Position numbers and translations under genes: made by a program. Positions 1-9,418 of a DNA stretch of 64,000 nucleotides are shown here, piece after piece. Under the pieces are notes generated by a model. The model was given only the letters and a program-made list of their open reading frames with translations, did not search any database and was not told the origin of the DNA. Every line of letters starts with the position of its first letter. Positions within the stretch are counted from its first letter, which is position 1. The stretch is from Hyphomicrobiales bacterium (GTDB lineage Bacteria > Pseudomonadota > Alphaproteobacteria > Rhizobiales > Rhizobiaceae), in contig UCCS01000045.1 in NCBI GenBank assembly GCA_900470965.1, positions 1-64,000 of the forward strand, written 5' to 3'.

Positions 1-213
1 TTTTTGTAAAAGGTTGATTTTGCTGACAATTTTATCGCCTCCGGTCAAAGGGAGGAATTTCCCCGTCAAATCACCCCGTTTCAGATCGACTTTCGCCGAT
101 TCCGGCCAATTAGCGGCGGCTTCGCGTACTGCCTTTATATGGGGCGGCGCGCAGGTGATTTCCAGGGCGCTTGCCTCAACCGTCCCAATCGGTAGTTTGA
201 CACGGATATATCC
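1..213 (-). other. Possible degraded or edge-truncated reading frame
   Basis: Read leftwards, one minus-strand frame stays open from about position 285 to the window edge and gives protein-like sequence (GYIRVKLPIGTVEAS at its right end, KIVSKINLLQ near the edge). No ATG, GTG or TTG lies in this frame before the stop near 286-288, and its upstream end would overlap the cyclodeaminase gene. A nearby ATG at 215 is in another frame that soon stops. It may be a gene start disrupted by a frameshift, the edge of a gene read from an unusual start, or chance. I do not recognise the family. Confidence 0.2.
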
Positions 214-233
214 ATGCCTTTGGGGAGTTCGGA

Positions 234-1181
234 ATGCTTGTCCTCGATGAAGATCAGACGCGGTCAGCTCTGCCCTGGGTGCAGCTCATAGATGCGATCG
301 AGGCGATGTTTCGAAGTGATTGCGTCATGCCCGTCCGCCATCATCACGACATGGAGGTTCCGGGAGAAGAGAATGCTACCCTGCTGCTCATGCCTGCCTG
401 GCTTCCCGGACAATATACGGGCATCAAGACGGTTTCGGTGTTTCCCGGCAATGTTCGTCGTAGCCTGCCTGCAATCTTCGGGAGCTATCTGCTTTCTTCT
501 GCGGCAAGCGGGCAGATGCTGGCTGTCATCGAGGGCGGAGAATTGACGGCGCGGCGGACGGCAGCGACCTCAGCCTTGGCATCGCGCTATCTTTCCCGAA
601 CGGATGCAGAGGAAATGCTGATCTGCGGCACCGGCCGGCTTTCACTTAATCTTATGCAGGCGCACGGGACAGTCAGGCCGATCCGGCGCTACCGTATCTG
701 GGGGCGCAATAGCGAGGCGGCGGAGAAGGCGGCGGCGGAAGCGCGGGCTCTTGGGCTGCGGGCCGAAGCGGTGAGCGATATTGAAGCGGCCGCAAGAACA
801 GCCGATATCATTTCCTGTGCGACACTCTCCAGTGAGCCACTTGTTCGAGGCGAATGGCTGAAACCCGGCGCCCATCTCGATCTGGTTGGCGCCTTTAAGC
901 CCAGCATGCGGGAGAGCGACGATGCGGCCGTACTGCGCGCCGCCGTCTATGTTGACACAAGGGCAGGCGCGCTGAGCGAAGGCGGCGACATCGTCCAACC
1001 ATTGAGGAGCGGGCTGCTGAAAGAGAGCGATATACGCGGCGAGCTGGCAGAGCTGATATCAGGTGCCTGTGACGGGCGGAAAGATGCACAAGAGATTACC
1101 CTCTTCAAATCCGTCGGCGCAGCGCTCGAGGATCTGGCGGCTGCCATCCTTGCCTATGAAATGGTGACGGCCCGAAAGTGA
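234..1181 (+). CDS. Ornithine cyclodeaminase / mu-crystallin family protein
   Basis: A 315-aa member of the OCD/mu-crystallin family, cytosolic NAD(P)-dependent enzymes that act as ornithine cyclodeaminases, pyrroline-2-carboxylate or ketimine reductases, or alanine dehydrogenases. The Rossmann nucleotide-binding loop is seen as ICGTGRLSLNL near residue 130, and the segment DLVGAFKPSMRE holds the family's conserved Asp and the following Arg-Glu. The N-terminal half has the usual substrate-facing GIKTVSVFPGN stretch. Length is typical. The stop overlaps the GTG start of hrpB by 4 nt, so the two are probably co-transcribed although no functional link is obvious. The exact substrate cannot be told from sequence; ornithine is only one option. 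Confidence 0.85.
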   Translation: MLVLDEDQTRSALPWVQLIDAIEAMFRSDCVMPVRHHHDMEVPGEENATLLLMPAWLPGQYTGIKTVSVFPGNVRRSLPAIFGSYLLSSAASGQMLAVIEGGELTARRTAATSALASRYLSRTDAEEMLICGTGRLSLNLMQAHGTVRPIRRYRIWGRNSEAAEKAAAEARALGLRAEAVSDIEAAARTADIISCATLSSEPLVRGEWLKPGAHLDLVGAFKPSMRESDDAAVLRAAVYVDTRAGALSEGGDIVQPLRSGLLKESDIRGELAELISGACDGRKDAQEITLFKSVGAALEDLAAAILAYEMVTARK

Positions 1182-3643
1182 AGACGACGCCCTCTTTGCC
1201 GGAGCTTCCGGTTTCGCATGTGCTGCCTGATATCAGCGCGGCGCTTGGCAAGGAGAAGCGAGCCGTGCTTTCGGCTCCTCCAGGCGCCGGCAAAACGACG
1301 CTGGTACCGCTTCATCTCCTTGGCCAGGCCTGGCGTGACGAAGGGAAGATCATCCTGCTGGAACCGCGCCGGCTGGCGGCACGTGCCGCGGCGGGCCGCA
1401 TGGCGTCCCTGCTCGGCGAGCAGGTGGGCGAAACGGTCGGTTACCGCATGCGCCTGGATAACAGGATATCGGCCAGGACGCGGATCGAGGTTGTCACCGA
1501 GGGCGTCTTCGCCCGTATGATCCTCGATGATCCCGAGCTCTCCGGAGTCTCCACCGTCATCTTCGACGAATTCCACGAGCGGTCGCTGGATGCCGATTTC
1601 GGCCTTGCGCTGGCGCTCGACGTTCAATCGGCGCTTCGCGAGGACCTGCGTATCCTTGTGATGTCGGCCACGCTCGATGTCGAACGGGTCGCTGCACTGC
1701 TTAATCATCCGCCTGTTGTCGAGAGTACGGGTCGAAGCTTTCCGATTGATATCCGTTATCAGGACCGGCCGGGCGGCGAGCGCATTGAAGACGCGATGGC
1801 GCGGGCGATCACCAGTTTTCATGCGAGCGAATCTGGATCGATTCTCGCCTTCCTCCCTGGCCAGGCGGAGATCACCCGGACAGCAGAGCGGCTCGAGGGG
1901 CGGTTCGGCGCCGAGACGCTGATTGCACCGCTCTATGGCAATCTCAGCCAGAAGGAGCAGGATGCGGCGATCCGCCCTGCGGCACCTGGCACGCGCAAAA
2001 TCGTGCTTGCGACCTCGATTGCCGAAACTTCGATCACCATCGACGGCGTGCGGATCGTGATCGACAGCGGGCTGCAGCGACTGCCGGTCTTCGAGGCATC
2101 GACGGGCATCACGCGGCTGGAAACCGTGCGGGTGTCGCGCGCTTCGGCCGATCAGCGTGCCGGCCGCGCGGGAAGGACAGAACCTGGCATCGCGATCCGC
2201 CTGTGGCATCAGGGCCAGACGGCGGCACTTCCGGCCTTCACACCACCACAGATTCTTTCGAGCGATCTTTCCGGTCTCGTGCTCGATCTCGCCCATTGGG
2301 GCGTTCAGGATACGAAATCGCTCGCTTTTGTCGATCAACCGCCGGAGACGACAATCAAGGAAGCACGCGCGCTATTGGCGCAGCTTGGGGCGCTGGACAA
2401 AAACGGTGCGTTGACGGCGCGAGGCAAGGTGATGCGCGACCTCGCCCTGCCGCCGCGGCTGGCCGCCATGGTGGTTTCGGCTGGCGAATCGGGTCATGCC
2501 AGGGATGCGGCGCTGATATCCGTGCTGCTGACCGAGCAGGGGCTCGGCGGCACTGGCATCGATCTGGAAGAGCGTCTGCGACGGTTCAAAGGTGAAAAAG
2601 GCGAAAGGGCCGAGGCTTCGAGACGGCTCGCAGGAAGACTCTCAGAAGGTCTCAACGGGGTTTCGAGCGCTGAACCTCCGCTTGCAGGAAGGCTTCTGCT
2701 GCATGCGTTCCCGGATCGAATCGCGATTCAGCGCGGCGCGCGCGGGCGGTATGTCATGGCGAACGGCCGAGGCGCCGAGCTTGCGGAGACCGAGCGGCTG
2801 GCCGGCAGCCAGATGCTCGTAATCGCCGATCTGACGGGTCGGGCCGCACAGGGGAGAATTCTGGCGGCAGCGGACGTTTCCCGCGCCGACATCGAAGCCG
2901 AGCTGCCGGGCGAAATCCGGACGGACGATCAGACCTTTTTCGATAGGCAGAGCCGGCAGGTGCGGGCACGCCGGGCCACAAGACTCGGCGCGATCGTTTT
3001 CGAGGAAGCGCCGCTTCCACGCCCCTCGGGCGAGGCGGTGGTACGGGCGCTTGCGCAAGGATTGCAGGAGCTGGGGCTCGATCAGCTTCCCTTTTCCAAG
3101 GAGGCTCTGCAGCTTCGGGAGCGGATCGGCTTCCTGCACCGGACGATCGGTGAACCATGGCCCGATATGAGCGACGAAGCGCTGCTTGACCGCATGGAAG
3201 ACTGGTTCATCCCTTTCCAGATGGACGCGCGAGGGCTTTCGGATATTTCCGCCTCCGGGCTCTCCAACGGACTGATGGCACTCGTGCCACACGACCTGCA
3301 GCGCGATCTCGCACGGCTTGCACCAACGCATTTCGAGGCGCCGACGGGGCAACGCCATCCGATCCAATACGACGGCGAAGAGCCGACGCTGACGATCCGG
3401 GTACAAGAGCTCTTCGGTCTCAAGCAGCATCCGGCGGTTGCCGGCGGACGATTGCCTCTGCTGCTGGAGCTTACTTCGCCGGCCCACAGGCCGATCCAGA
3501 CGACCCGCGACCTGCCAGGTTTCTGGGCGGGCTCGTGGAAGGATGTGCGCGCGGATATGCGGGGGCGCTATCCAAGACATCCCTGGCCGGAAAAGCCTGA
3601 CGAAGCGGTGCCGACGACAAGGGCAAAGCCCCGTGGTACATAA
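1178..3643 (+). CDS. hrpB: ATP-dependent helicase HrpB
   Basis: An 821-aa DEAH-family (SF2) RNA helicase; HrpB of Escherichia coli is about 809 aa and its physiological target is not well defined. Visible motifs in order: Walker A GAGKTT (residues 36-41), motif II DEFH (130-133), motif III SAT, then TSIAETSITIDGV and QRAGRAGR in the second RecA lobe. The C-terminal half carries the long HrpB-specific region that separates it from HrpA. Translation starts at GTG, overlapping the preceding stop (GTGA). Motif II reads DEFH rather than DEAH or DECH, a normal variant in HrpB. Confidence in the family is high. Confidence 0.93.
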   Translation: MKTTPSLPELPVSHVLPDISAALGKEKRAVLSAPPGAGKTTLVPLHLLGQAWRDEGKIILLEPRRLAARAAAGRMASLLGEQVGETVGYRMRLDNRISARTRIEVVTEGVFARMILDDPELSGVSTVIFDEFHERSLDADFGLALALDVQSALREDLRILVMSATLDVERVAALLNHPPVVESTGRSFPIDIRYQDRPGGERIEDAMARAITSFHASESGSILAFLPGQAEITRTAERLEGRFGAETLIAPLYGNLSQKEQDAAIRPAAPGTRKIVLATSIAETSITIDGVRIVIDSGLQRLPVFEASTGITRLETVRVSRASADQRAGRAGRTEPGIAIRLWHQGQTAALPAFTPPQILSSDLSGLVLDLAHWGVQDTKSLAFVDQPPETTIKEARALLAQLGALDKNGALTARGKVMRDLALPPRLAAMVVSAGESGHARDAALISVLLTEQGLGGTGIDLEERLRRFKGEKGERAEASRRLAGRLSEGLNGVSSAEPPLAGRLLLHAFPDRIAIQRGARGRYVMANGRGAELAETERLAGSQMLVIADLTGRAAQGRILAAADVSRADIEAELPGEIRTDDQTFFDRQSRQVRARRATRLGAIVFEEAPLPRPSGEAVVRALAQGLQELGLDQLPFSKEALQLRERIGFLHRTIGEPWPDMSDEALLDRMEDWFIPFQMDARGLSDISASGLSNGLMALVPHDLQRDLARLAPTHFEAPTGQRHPIQYDGEEPTLTIRVQELFGLKQHPAVAGGRLPLLLELTSPAHRPIQTTRDLPGFWAGSWKDVRADMRGRYPRHPWPEKPDEAVPTTRAKPRGT

Positions 3644-3652
3644 TCCGCGGCG

Positions 3653-3745
3653 TTGGAGCGCCGTGCGTTCATTCGGACGCGCAACGGACGCTCTAACTCT
3701 TTGAATCTACTCATCAGGCTTTCCGAAATCGATTCCGATTTTCGG
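3653..3745. repeat. Composite palindromic intergenic element
   Basis: The gap between hrpB and actS holds two adjacent inverted repeats. The first pairs 3653-3667 (TTGGAGCGCCGTGCG) with 3678-3696 as an imperfect hairpin ending in CTCTAA. The second is a near palindrome at 3723-3745 whose arms are CCGAAATCG and CGATTTTCGG. The layout resembles short palindromic intergenic repeats known from rhizobial genomes. It may also end hrpB transcription, although no clean T-run follows. No second copy was noticed in this window. Confidence 0.5.
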
Positions 3746-3766
3746 GCGATGCTGTAGGAGTGTGGC

Positions 3767-5077
3767 GTGATTGAGAAGACCGAAATCCAGACACGGGAAG
3801 ACAGGCTAAGCAGCCGCCGGCTACGCCTGCAGACTTTGGTGCGATTGCGATGGCTGGCGGTCACCGGCCAGGCAGTAACAGTCTTCATCGTCGCGTTCCT
3901 GTTGAAATTCCCTCTGCCGCTGGTTGCCAGCTGCTCGCTGATTGCCGCACTCGCCGGGGTGAATTTCTATCTGACGATACGCTATCCGCCGACTCACCGG
4001 CTAGAGCCACGTGCCGCTTTCGCGCTTTTGGGTTTCGACCTTCTGCAGCTCTGCGCGCTGCTCTTCATTACTGGCGGCCTTGCCAATCCCTTTGCGGCAC
4101 TGGTCTGCGTTCCCGTCATCATTTCCTTCGCCTCACAGCCGATCCGCTACAGTACAGCATTGATCGGCTTTGCGATGGTCTGCATTACCGTGCTTGCCTT
4201 CTCGCCCTTTCCGCTTCCGTGGTTCGACGGGATGGAAATCAACGTCCACAATGTCATGCAGTTCGGCGTCTGGTGTTCAATTGCTTCGACCATGGCCTTT
4301 GCCGCCTTCTATGCCTATCGGGTGTCGATGGAAGCAAGCCAGCTTGCCGACGCGCTGGCGGCAACTGAGCTGGTGCTGCAGCGGGAGAAGCATCTTTCCC
4401 AGCTCGACGGGCTTGCGGCCGCTGCTGCGCATGAGCTCGGCACACCGCTTGCCACGATCAGCGTCGTTGCCAAGGAGATGGAGCGTGAGCTCAAGAATGA
4501 CGACCGGTTCCGCGAGGATGTGCAGCTTCTGCGCAGCCAGAGTGAGCGCTGCCGCGACATCCTTCGCCGGCTGACGACGCTGTCTGCAGAGGGCGAGGCG
4601 CATCTGCGGCGGCTACCCCTTTCCTCGATGATGGAGGAAATCGTGGCGCCACATCGGGAATTCGGCATCAAGCTGGAATTGATAGAGAAGAGCCCGCGCA
4701 GGGGCGAGCCTGTTACCGACCGCAATGCCGGCATCATGTACGGGCTCGGCAACCTCGTCGAGAACGCTGTCGACTATGCGCGGGAGAAGGTGACGGTCAC
4801 GGTCGAGCACGATCACGAAAAGGTGCTCATCGTCATCGAGGACGACGGCAACGGCTACGCGCCCGATATTCTGACGCGGATCGGCGAGCCTTACGTCACC
4901 AAACGGCAGAGGGAAGATACGGCTGGAGGCCTGGGACTGGGGCTTTTCATCGCCAAGACGCTGCTGGAGCGCTCCGGCGCGTCTTTGATTTTCGAAAACC
5001 GTGATCCGGAAAATGCCGGCGCTCGCATTCGAATCGAATGGCCGCGCGTGTTGATAGACGCAAATTCGACAAAATGA
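3767..5077 (+). CDS. actS: Redox-sensing membrane histidine kinase ActS/RegB/PrrB
   Basis: A 436-aa sensor kinase of the RegB/PrrB/ActS family, which controls energy and redox genes and, in rhizobia, acid tolerance. About six hydrophobic segments fill residues 25-190 and include the quinone-site motif GGLANPF. The dimerisation/phosphoacceptor box is AAAAHELGTPL with His222, and Cys262 in SERCRDIL matches the redox-active cysteine of RegB, with the same spacing from the His as known for that protein. The ATPase part shows NLVENAVDYA, EDDGNGY and GGLGLGLFI. The start is GTG with TAGGAG about 6 nt upstream. It lies just before its cognate regulator gene actR. Confidence 0.92.
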   Translation: MIEKTEIQTREDRLSSRRLRLQTLVRLRWLAVTGQAVTVFIVAFLLKFPLPLVASCSLIAALAGVNFYLTIRYPPTHRLEPRAAFALLGFDLLQLCALLFITGGLANPFAALVCVPVIISFASQPIRYSTALIGFAMVCITVLAFSPFPLPWFDGMEINVHNVMQFGVWCSIASTMAFAAFYAYRVSMEASQLADALAATELVLQREKHLSQLDGLAAAAAHELGTPLATISVVAKEMERELKNDDRFREDVQLLRSQSERCRDILRRLTTLSAEGEAHLRRLPLSSMMEEIVAPHREFGIKLELIEKSPRRGEPVTDRNAGIMYGLGNLVENAVDYAREKVTVTVEHDHEKVLIVIEDDGNGYAPDILTRIGEPYVTKRQREDTAGGLGLGLFIAKTLLERSGASLIFENRDPENAGARIRIEWPRVLIDANSTK

Positions 5078-5102
5078 CTTTGTGGGCATAAACAGAATAT
5101 AA

Positions 5103-5131
5103 GCGGTTGACGCATTCGGACATTCAACCGC
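5103..5131 (+). promoter_or_regulatory. Inverted repeat between actS and actR
   Basis: GCGGTTGA at 5103-5110 and TCAACCGC at 5124-5131 form an 8-bp perfect inverted repeat with a 13-nt spacer, ending 13 nt before the actR start codon. It could be a regulator-binding site or an mRNA hairpin tuning actR expression relative to actS. No T-run follows, so it is not a standard terminator. The function is inferred. Confidence 0.4.
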
Positions 5132-5144
5132 CGGGACCGTAGCG

Positions 5145-5723
5145 ATGACAGATCAGAACCATGAGATTTCCGCCGGCTCCAACGAGGAGCATATCGGGCC
5201 TGACCCGAGCCTGCTGATCGTCGATGACGACGGCCCCTTTCTGCGTCGCTTGGCACGGGCTATGGAGGCACGCGGCTTTCATGTGGAAACGGCCGAATCG
5301 GTGGCGGAAGGTGTGGCAAAGTCCAAGGGCCGGCCGCCGAAATATGCGGTGGTCGACTTGCGGCTCGGCGACGGCAACGGTCTCGATGTCATCGAGGCGA
5401 TTCGCCAGCGCCGCGACGACACGCGAATCATCGTGCTGACGGGCTACGGCAATATCGCCACCGCGGTGACCGCCGTGAAGCTCGGGGCTGTGGATTACTT
5501 GGCGAAACCTGCTGATGCCGATGATGTGTTTGCGGCGCTGACGCAACGGCCCGGGGAAAAGGCGGAACTGCCGGAAAATCCCATGTCGGCGGATCGCGTG
5601 CGCTGGGAGCATATCCAGCGTGTCTACGAAATGTGTGAGCGCAACGTGTCTGAGACGGCACGCCGGCTCAACATGCACCGCCGCACGCTGCAGCGCATCC
5701 TCGCCAAACGCGCACCGAAATAG
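5145..5723 (+). CDS. actR: Response regulator ActR/RegA/PrrA
   Basis: A 192-aa two-component regulator, partner of the preceding ActS kinase. The receiver domain covers about residues 20-140: acidic pocket DDD (27-29), phosphoacceptor Asp71 in VVDLRLGDG, conserved Thr in VLTGYG and the Lys in LAKPAD. The C-terminal 50 residues form a Fis-type helix-turn-helix (NVSETARRLNMHRRTLQRILAK), the highly conserved DNA-binding end of RegA/PrrA proteins. The spacer between the two domains is short, also typical. The stop codon directly abuts the stop of the convergent mmcB gene, leaving no room for a separate terminator. Confidence 0.95.
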   Translation: MTDQNHEISAGSNEEHIGPDPSLLIVDDDGPFLRRLARAMEARGFHVETAESVAEGVAKSKGRPPKYAVVDLRLGDGNGLDVIEAIRQRRDDTRIIVLTGYGNIATAVTAVKLGAVDYLAKPADADDVFAALTQRPGEKAELPENPMSADRVRWEHIQRVYEMCERNVSETARRLNMHRRTLQRILAKRAPK

Positions 5724-6218
5724 TCAGACGTCATCCACGTTGAACGGCTTGCCGTTTGCCCATTCGGCCATCATCAGCCGCTGCGCGGCTGCGCGCGAAA
5801 AGTTGAGCGTTACGGCCTTACGGGTCGCTGGCGGCAGGCGGTGCTCAGGTGCCTCGCGCAGCATATGCGCCCCGTAACCATCTGAAAGAAAAAGGCCGCA
5901 CTCCTCTGGAAATATATCGACAGGCACATCCTTGTGTGTTGCAAAGAATAGCCGGTCGCAATGCAGACGGTAATCCGGCCATTTACGATCGACCTTGAAG
6001 TCCTCGATCGACGTCTTGATCTCGATGATCCAGACCTCTCCCTTTTCAGAGATGGTAATCAAATCGGCCCGGCGGCCGCTCGCCAGCGGCAGTTCCGGCA
6101 GCACTGCGTGGCGCATATCGTGTAGCAAAATCTGCATGCCACGGCGCACCATCATGGCCCTGTCCGATTGCCGGCCATCGATTAACGGATTGTTATTGTA
6201 AACGCTCAAAATCGTCAT
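5724..6218 (-). CDS. mmcB: MmcB family DNA repair protein
   Basis: A 164-aa protein of the MmcB family, named after the damage-inducible Caulobacter gene that protects against mitomycin C. The middle shows a restriction-endonuclease-like core: an acidic residue in SGRRADLITI followed by EVWIIEIKTS, which fits the PD-(D/E)XK pattern (D...E-x-K). A nuclease fold is therefore likely, though the biochemical role is inferred. It is transcribed towards actR with adjacent stop codons and is divergent from the L,D-transpeptidase gene. I could not see a clear alphaproteobacterial LexA box upstream of its ATG. Confidence 0.82.
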   Translation of the reverse strand: MTILSVYNNNPLIDGRQSDRAMMVRRGMQILLHDMRHAVLPELPLASGRRADLITISEKGEVWIIEIKTSIEDFKVDRKWPDYRLHCDRLFFATHKDVPVDIFPEECGLFLSDGYGAHMLREAPEHRLPPATRKAVTLNFSRAAAQRLMMAEWANGKPFNVDDV

Positions 6219-6400
6219 GGATAAGTGTCAGGGGGCCTTGGTCATTGTTGCAAAAAAGCCATGCGCTTCTAATTTGCGGCGCAGATGGATTTTGTCGCAC
6301 CGCAGCAGCCTTGCAAAGGCAAAGTTAATCGAAAATAAACCATAAGCAACGATGGTCGAAAGACTATCCTCCCTTGCCCCAAAACCTTCACGAGTCATCC

Positions 6401-7084
6401 ATGCGCATCCGCAATGCATTCCCTGTATTTGGCCTGCTGGCGACCCTGGCACTGGCCGGCTGCTCCACGACGTCCGAATCCGCGTCCGTCGATGACAAGG
6501 GCGCAGGTCCGACCGTTCAGACGGCACAAATCTTCAATGACGCCTACGGTGTAACGTCGGATGCCGGATACTCCCTGCCGGCAATTCCGATCGACCGCGT
6601 CAAGCCGGAATTCCGCCGGCAGATCGTCAGCTACCAGAGCGACGAGCGTCCGGGCACGATCATCGTCAACACGCGCGAGCGTCACCTCTATTATATCCTG
6701 CCCAACGGCAAGGCCGTCCGCTACGGGATCGGCGTCGGCAAGCAGGGCTTTGCATGGTCCGGCACGGCCTATGTCGCCTGGAAGCAGGAATGGCCAAACT
6801 GGCATCCGCCGAAGGAAATGGCCGTCCGTCGTCCTGAAATCGCCAAGTATGTCGAAGACGGCATGGGTCCAGGCCTCAGCAACCCGCTCGGCGCACGCGC
6901 CATGTATCTCTTCAACGAAAAGGGCCAGGACACGCTCTTCCGCCTGCATGGTACCCCCGAATGGGCATCGATCGGCACCGCCGCTTCTTCTGGCTGCATC
7001 CGCCTGATGAACCAGGACGTGATCGATCTCTACAGCCGCGTCCGTCCGGGCAAGACCACCTCCAAGGTCATCGTTATCCAGTAA
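6401..7084 (+). CDS. L,D-transpeptidase lipoprotein (YkuD domain)
   Basis: A 227-aa peptidoglycan L,D-transpeptidase. The N-terminus is a lipoprotein signal peptide (hydrophobic run ending LALAGC), so the enzyme should be exported and lipid-anchored at Cys. The YkuD catalytic domain spans about residues 85-225 with the signature His in RLHGTPEW and the nucleophile Cys in SSGCIRL. Such enzymes make 3-3 peptidoglycan crosslinks or attach proteins to the wall; in Rhizobiales, 3-3 crosslinking is prominent. The start is the ATG at 6401, chosen because it begins directly with the signal peptide. A strong hairpin terminator follows the stop. Confidence 0.9.
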   Translation: MRIRNAFPVFGLLATLALAGCSTTSESASVDDKGAGPTVQTAQIFNDAYGVTSDAGYSLPAIPIDRVKPEFRRQIVSYQSDERPGTIIVNTRERHLYYILPNGKAVRYGIGVGKQGFAWSGTAYVAWKQEWPNWHPPKEMAVRRPEIAKYVEDGMGPGLSNPLGARAMYLFNEKGQDTLFRLHGTPEWASIGTAASSGCIRLMNQDVIDLYSRVRPGKTTSKVIVIQ

Positions 7085-7109
7085 GCTAAAAGCTGAATTC
7101 GGTATAAAA

Positions 7110-7141
7110 AAGGCCGCCGGACTTTTGAGTCCGGCGGCCTT
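7110..7141. terminator. Bidirectional rho-independent terminator
   Basis: Arms at 7110-7123 and 7128-7141 (AAGGCCGCCGGACT and its complement) form a 14-bp perfect stem with a TTTG loop, flanked by A-run and T-run. It serves the L,D-transpeptidase gene on the plus strand and glcB on the minus strand. Confidence 0.92.
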
Positions 7142-7157
7142 TTTGTATCTGGCAGGC

Positions 7158-9329
7158 TCAGGCGGTCTGCTTTGCCTTGAGCTCGATGCGGCGGCGATGC
7201 AGGACCGGCTCGGTGTAGCCGTTCGGCTGTTCCCTGCCCTTCAGGACCAGATCGAGTGCTGCCTGGAAGGCAACGGAATCATCGAAATTCCCGGCCATCT
7301 GGATGTAGGCCGAATCGCCGGCATTCTGCTGGTCGACGACGGCGGCCATACGCTTCATCGTTTCAACGACCTGCTCCTTCGTGACGATCTTGTGGTGCAG
7401 CCAGTTCGCCATGTGCTGGGCGGAAATCCGGAGTGTCGCGCGGTCTTCCATGAGGCCGATATTGTTGATGTCAGGCACCTTGGAGCAGCCGATGCCCTGG
7501 TCGACCCAGCGCACGACGTAACCCAGAATGCCCTGTGCATTGTTGTCGAGTTCGCGCTGGATTTCTTCCGGCGTCCAGTTCGGCCGTACAACGACCGGCA
7601 CCGAGAGAATATCGGAGAGCTTGGCGCGGGTGCGATCCTTCAGGCCTTGCTGCACCTTGGCGACATTGATCTGGTGATAATGCGTGGCATGCAGAGTAGC
7701 GGCCGTCGGCGACGGCACCCAGGCGGTGTTGGCCCCGGCCTTCGGATGGGCGATCTTCTGCTCCAGCATCGCGGCCATCAGATCGGGCATGGCCCACATG
7801 CCCTTACCGATCTGCGCGTGGCCGGAGAGGCCGCATTCGAGGCCGATATCGACATTCCAGTTTTCGTAGGCTCCAATCCAGGCCGCCTGCTTCATGTCTC
7901 CTTTGCGGATCATCGGGCCGGCTTCCATAGAAGTGTGGATTTCATCGCCTGTGCGATCGAGGAAGCCCGTGTTGATGAAGACGACCCGTTCGCGGGCAGC
8001 GCGGATGCATTCCTTGAGATTGACCGTCGTGCGGCGCTCCTCGTCCATGATGCCCATCTTCATGGTGTTGCGCGCCATGCCGAGAGCATCCTCGACGCGC
8101 GAGAAGATCTCGACTGCGAAGGCGACCTCTTCGGGGCCATGCATCTTCGGCTTGACGACATACATGGAGCCGGCACGCGAATTCTTGCGGCGTCCCGATG
8201 GGCCGACATCGTAGAGCGCAATCAGGCCGGTGATCGCGGCATCCATGATGCCTTCTGGAACCTCGTTGCCGTCGCGATCGACGATCGCCGGATTGGTCAT
8301 GAGGTGGCCGACATTGCGCACCAGCATCAGCGAGCGGCGATGCAATTCGAAGCTCTGCCCGCCGGGGGCCGTGTAGACGATATCCGGATTGAGCTTGCGA
8401 ACGAATGTCGAACCGGCCTTGGCCACTTCCTCCTGCAGGTCGCCCTTCATCAGGCCGAGCCAATTGCGGTAGACGACGACCTTGTCCTCGGCGTCGACGG
8501 CAGCAATGGAATCCTCGCAGTCCATAATCGTGGTGATGGCCGATTCCAGCCAGACGTCAGAAATATGGGCCGGATCGGTCTTGCCGATCGCGGTCGAGGC
8601 ATCAAGCACGATTTCGATATGGATGCCGTTATTCTTCAGGAGAATATGGGTCGGCGCGTTCGCATCGCCGCGATAGCCGGCAAAGTGTCCGGCATCTTTC
8701 AACGCCAGTGTTTTGCCATCGACGGCAGTAATCGCCAGAGCACCATTCTTGACCGCGAAGGAGCCGACATTCTTCCAGGAGCTGCCATTAAGGGGAACGG
8801 CGGAATCGAGGAAATTGCGCACCCAGGCGATGACCCTTTCGCCGCGCTTGGGGTTGTAGCCCCTGCCCTTTTCGGCGCCGTCCGTTTCCGGGATGGCATC
8901 GGTGCCATAGAGCGCGTCATAGAGCGAACCCCAGCGAGCATTGGCGGCATTCAATGCGTAGCGGGCGTTCATGACGGGAACGACGAGCTGCGGGCCGGCA
9001 AGAGAGGCGATCTCGGCATCGACATTGGCAGTCGAAACCTGAAAATCCGGCCCTTCGGGCAGGAGATAGCCGATCTCTTTCAGGAAGGACTGATAGGCGT
9101 CCATATCCGTCGGTCCGCCGTTCCGGCGATACCAGTCGTCGATCTTTGCCTGCAGCTGGTCGCGCTTCAAAAGCAGCGCGCGGTTCTTCGGCGCCAGATC
9201 ATGTACGATCGCCGAGAAATCGGCGAAGAACTTGTCCGCATCGATGGCGAGGCTCGGCAATGCCTCCTTCACGAGGAAATCATGAAGGACGGCTTCGATG
9301 AAGAGACCATTCTTTTCAATGCGGCTCAT
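7158..9329 (-). CDS. glcB: Malate synthase G
   Basis: A 723-aa malate synthase G, the same length as the Escherichia coli enzyme; it condenses glyoxylate with acetyl-CoA to malate in the glyoxylate route. Conserved active-site stretches are seen: [11 protein letters not shown] with the glyoxylate-binding Arg, and [16 protein letters not shown], in which Cys and the catalytic-base Asp are 14 residues apart exactly as Cys617 and Asp631 of the E. coli enzyme. AGGGAG precedes the ATG at a good distance. The gene stands alone between a shared terminator and the P450 gene, so it probably has its own promoter in the 90-bp gap upstream. Confidence 0.97.
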   Translation of the reverse strand: MSRIEKNGLFIEAVLHDFLVKEALPSLAIDADKFFADFSAIVHDLAPKNRALLLKRDQLQAKIDDWYRRNGGPTDMDAYQSFLKEIGYLLPEGPDFQVSTANVDAEIASLAGPQLVVPVMNARYALNAANARWGSLYDALYGTDAIPETDGAEKGRGYNPKRGERVIAWVRNFLDSAVPLNGSSWKNVGSFAVKNGALAITAVDGKTLALKDAGHFAGYRGDANAPTHILLKNNGIHIEIVLDASTAIGKTDPAHISDVWLESAITTIMDCEDSIAAVDAEDKVVVYRNWLGLMKGDLQEEVAKAGSTFVRKLNPDIVYTAPGGQSFELHRRSLMLVRNVGHLMTNPAIVDRDGNEVPEGIMDAAITGLIALYDVGPSGRRKNSRAGSMYVVKPKMHGPEEVAFAVEIFSRVEDALGMARNTMKMGIMDEERRTTVNLKECIRAARERVVFINTGFLDRTGDEIHTSMEAGPMIRKGDMKQAAWIGAYENWNVDIGLECGLSGHAQIGKGMWAMPDLMAAMLEQKIAHPKAGANTAWVPSPTAATLHATHYHQINVAKVQQGLKDRTRAKLSDILSVPVVVRPNWTPEEIQRELDNNAQGILGYVVRWVDQGIGCSKVPDINNIGLMEDRATLRISAQHMANWLHHKIVTKEQVVETMKRMAAVVDQQNAGDSAYIQMAGNFDDSVAFQAALDLVLKGREQPNGYTEPVLHRRRIELKAKQTA

Positions 9330-9418
9330 GCGGTGTCTCCCTTGCAGTGGCAGCTTTTTTCATGCTGCCACTTTGCCCGGCTTTCATTCACAGTCAATTC
9401 AGCATCAATTCGAAAGAT

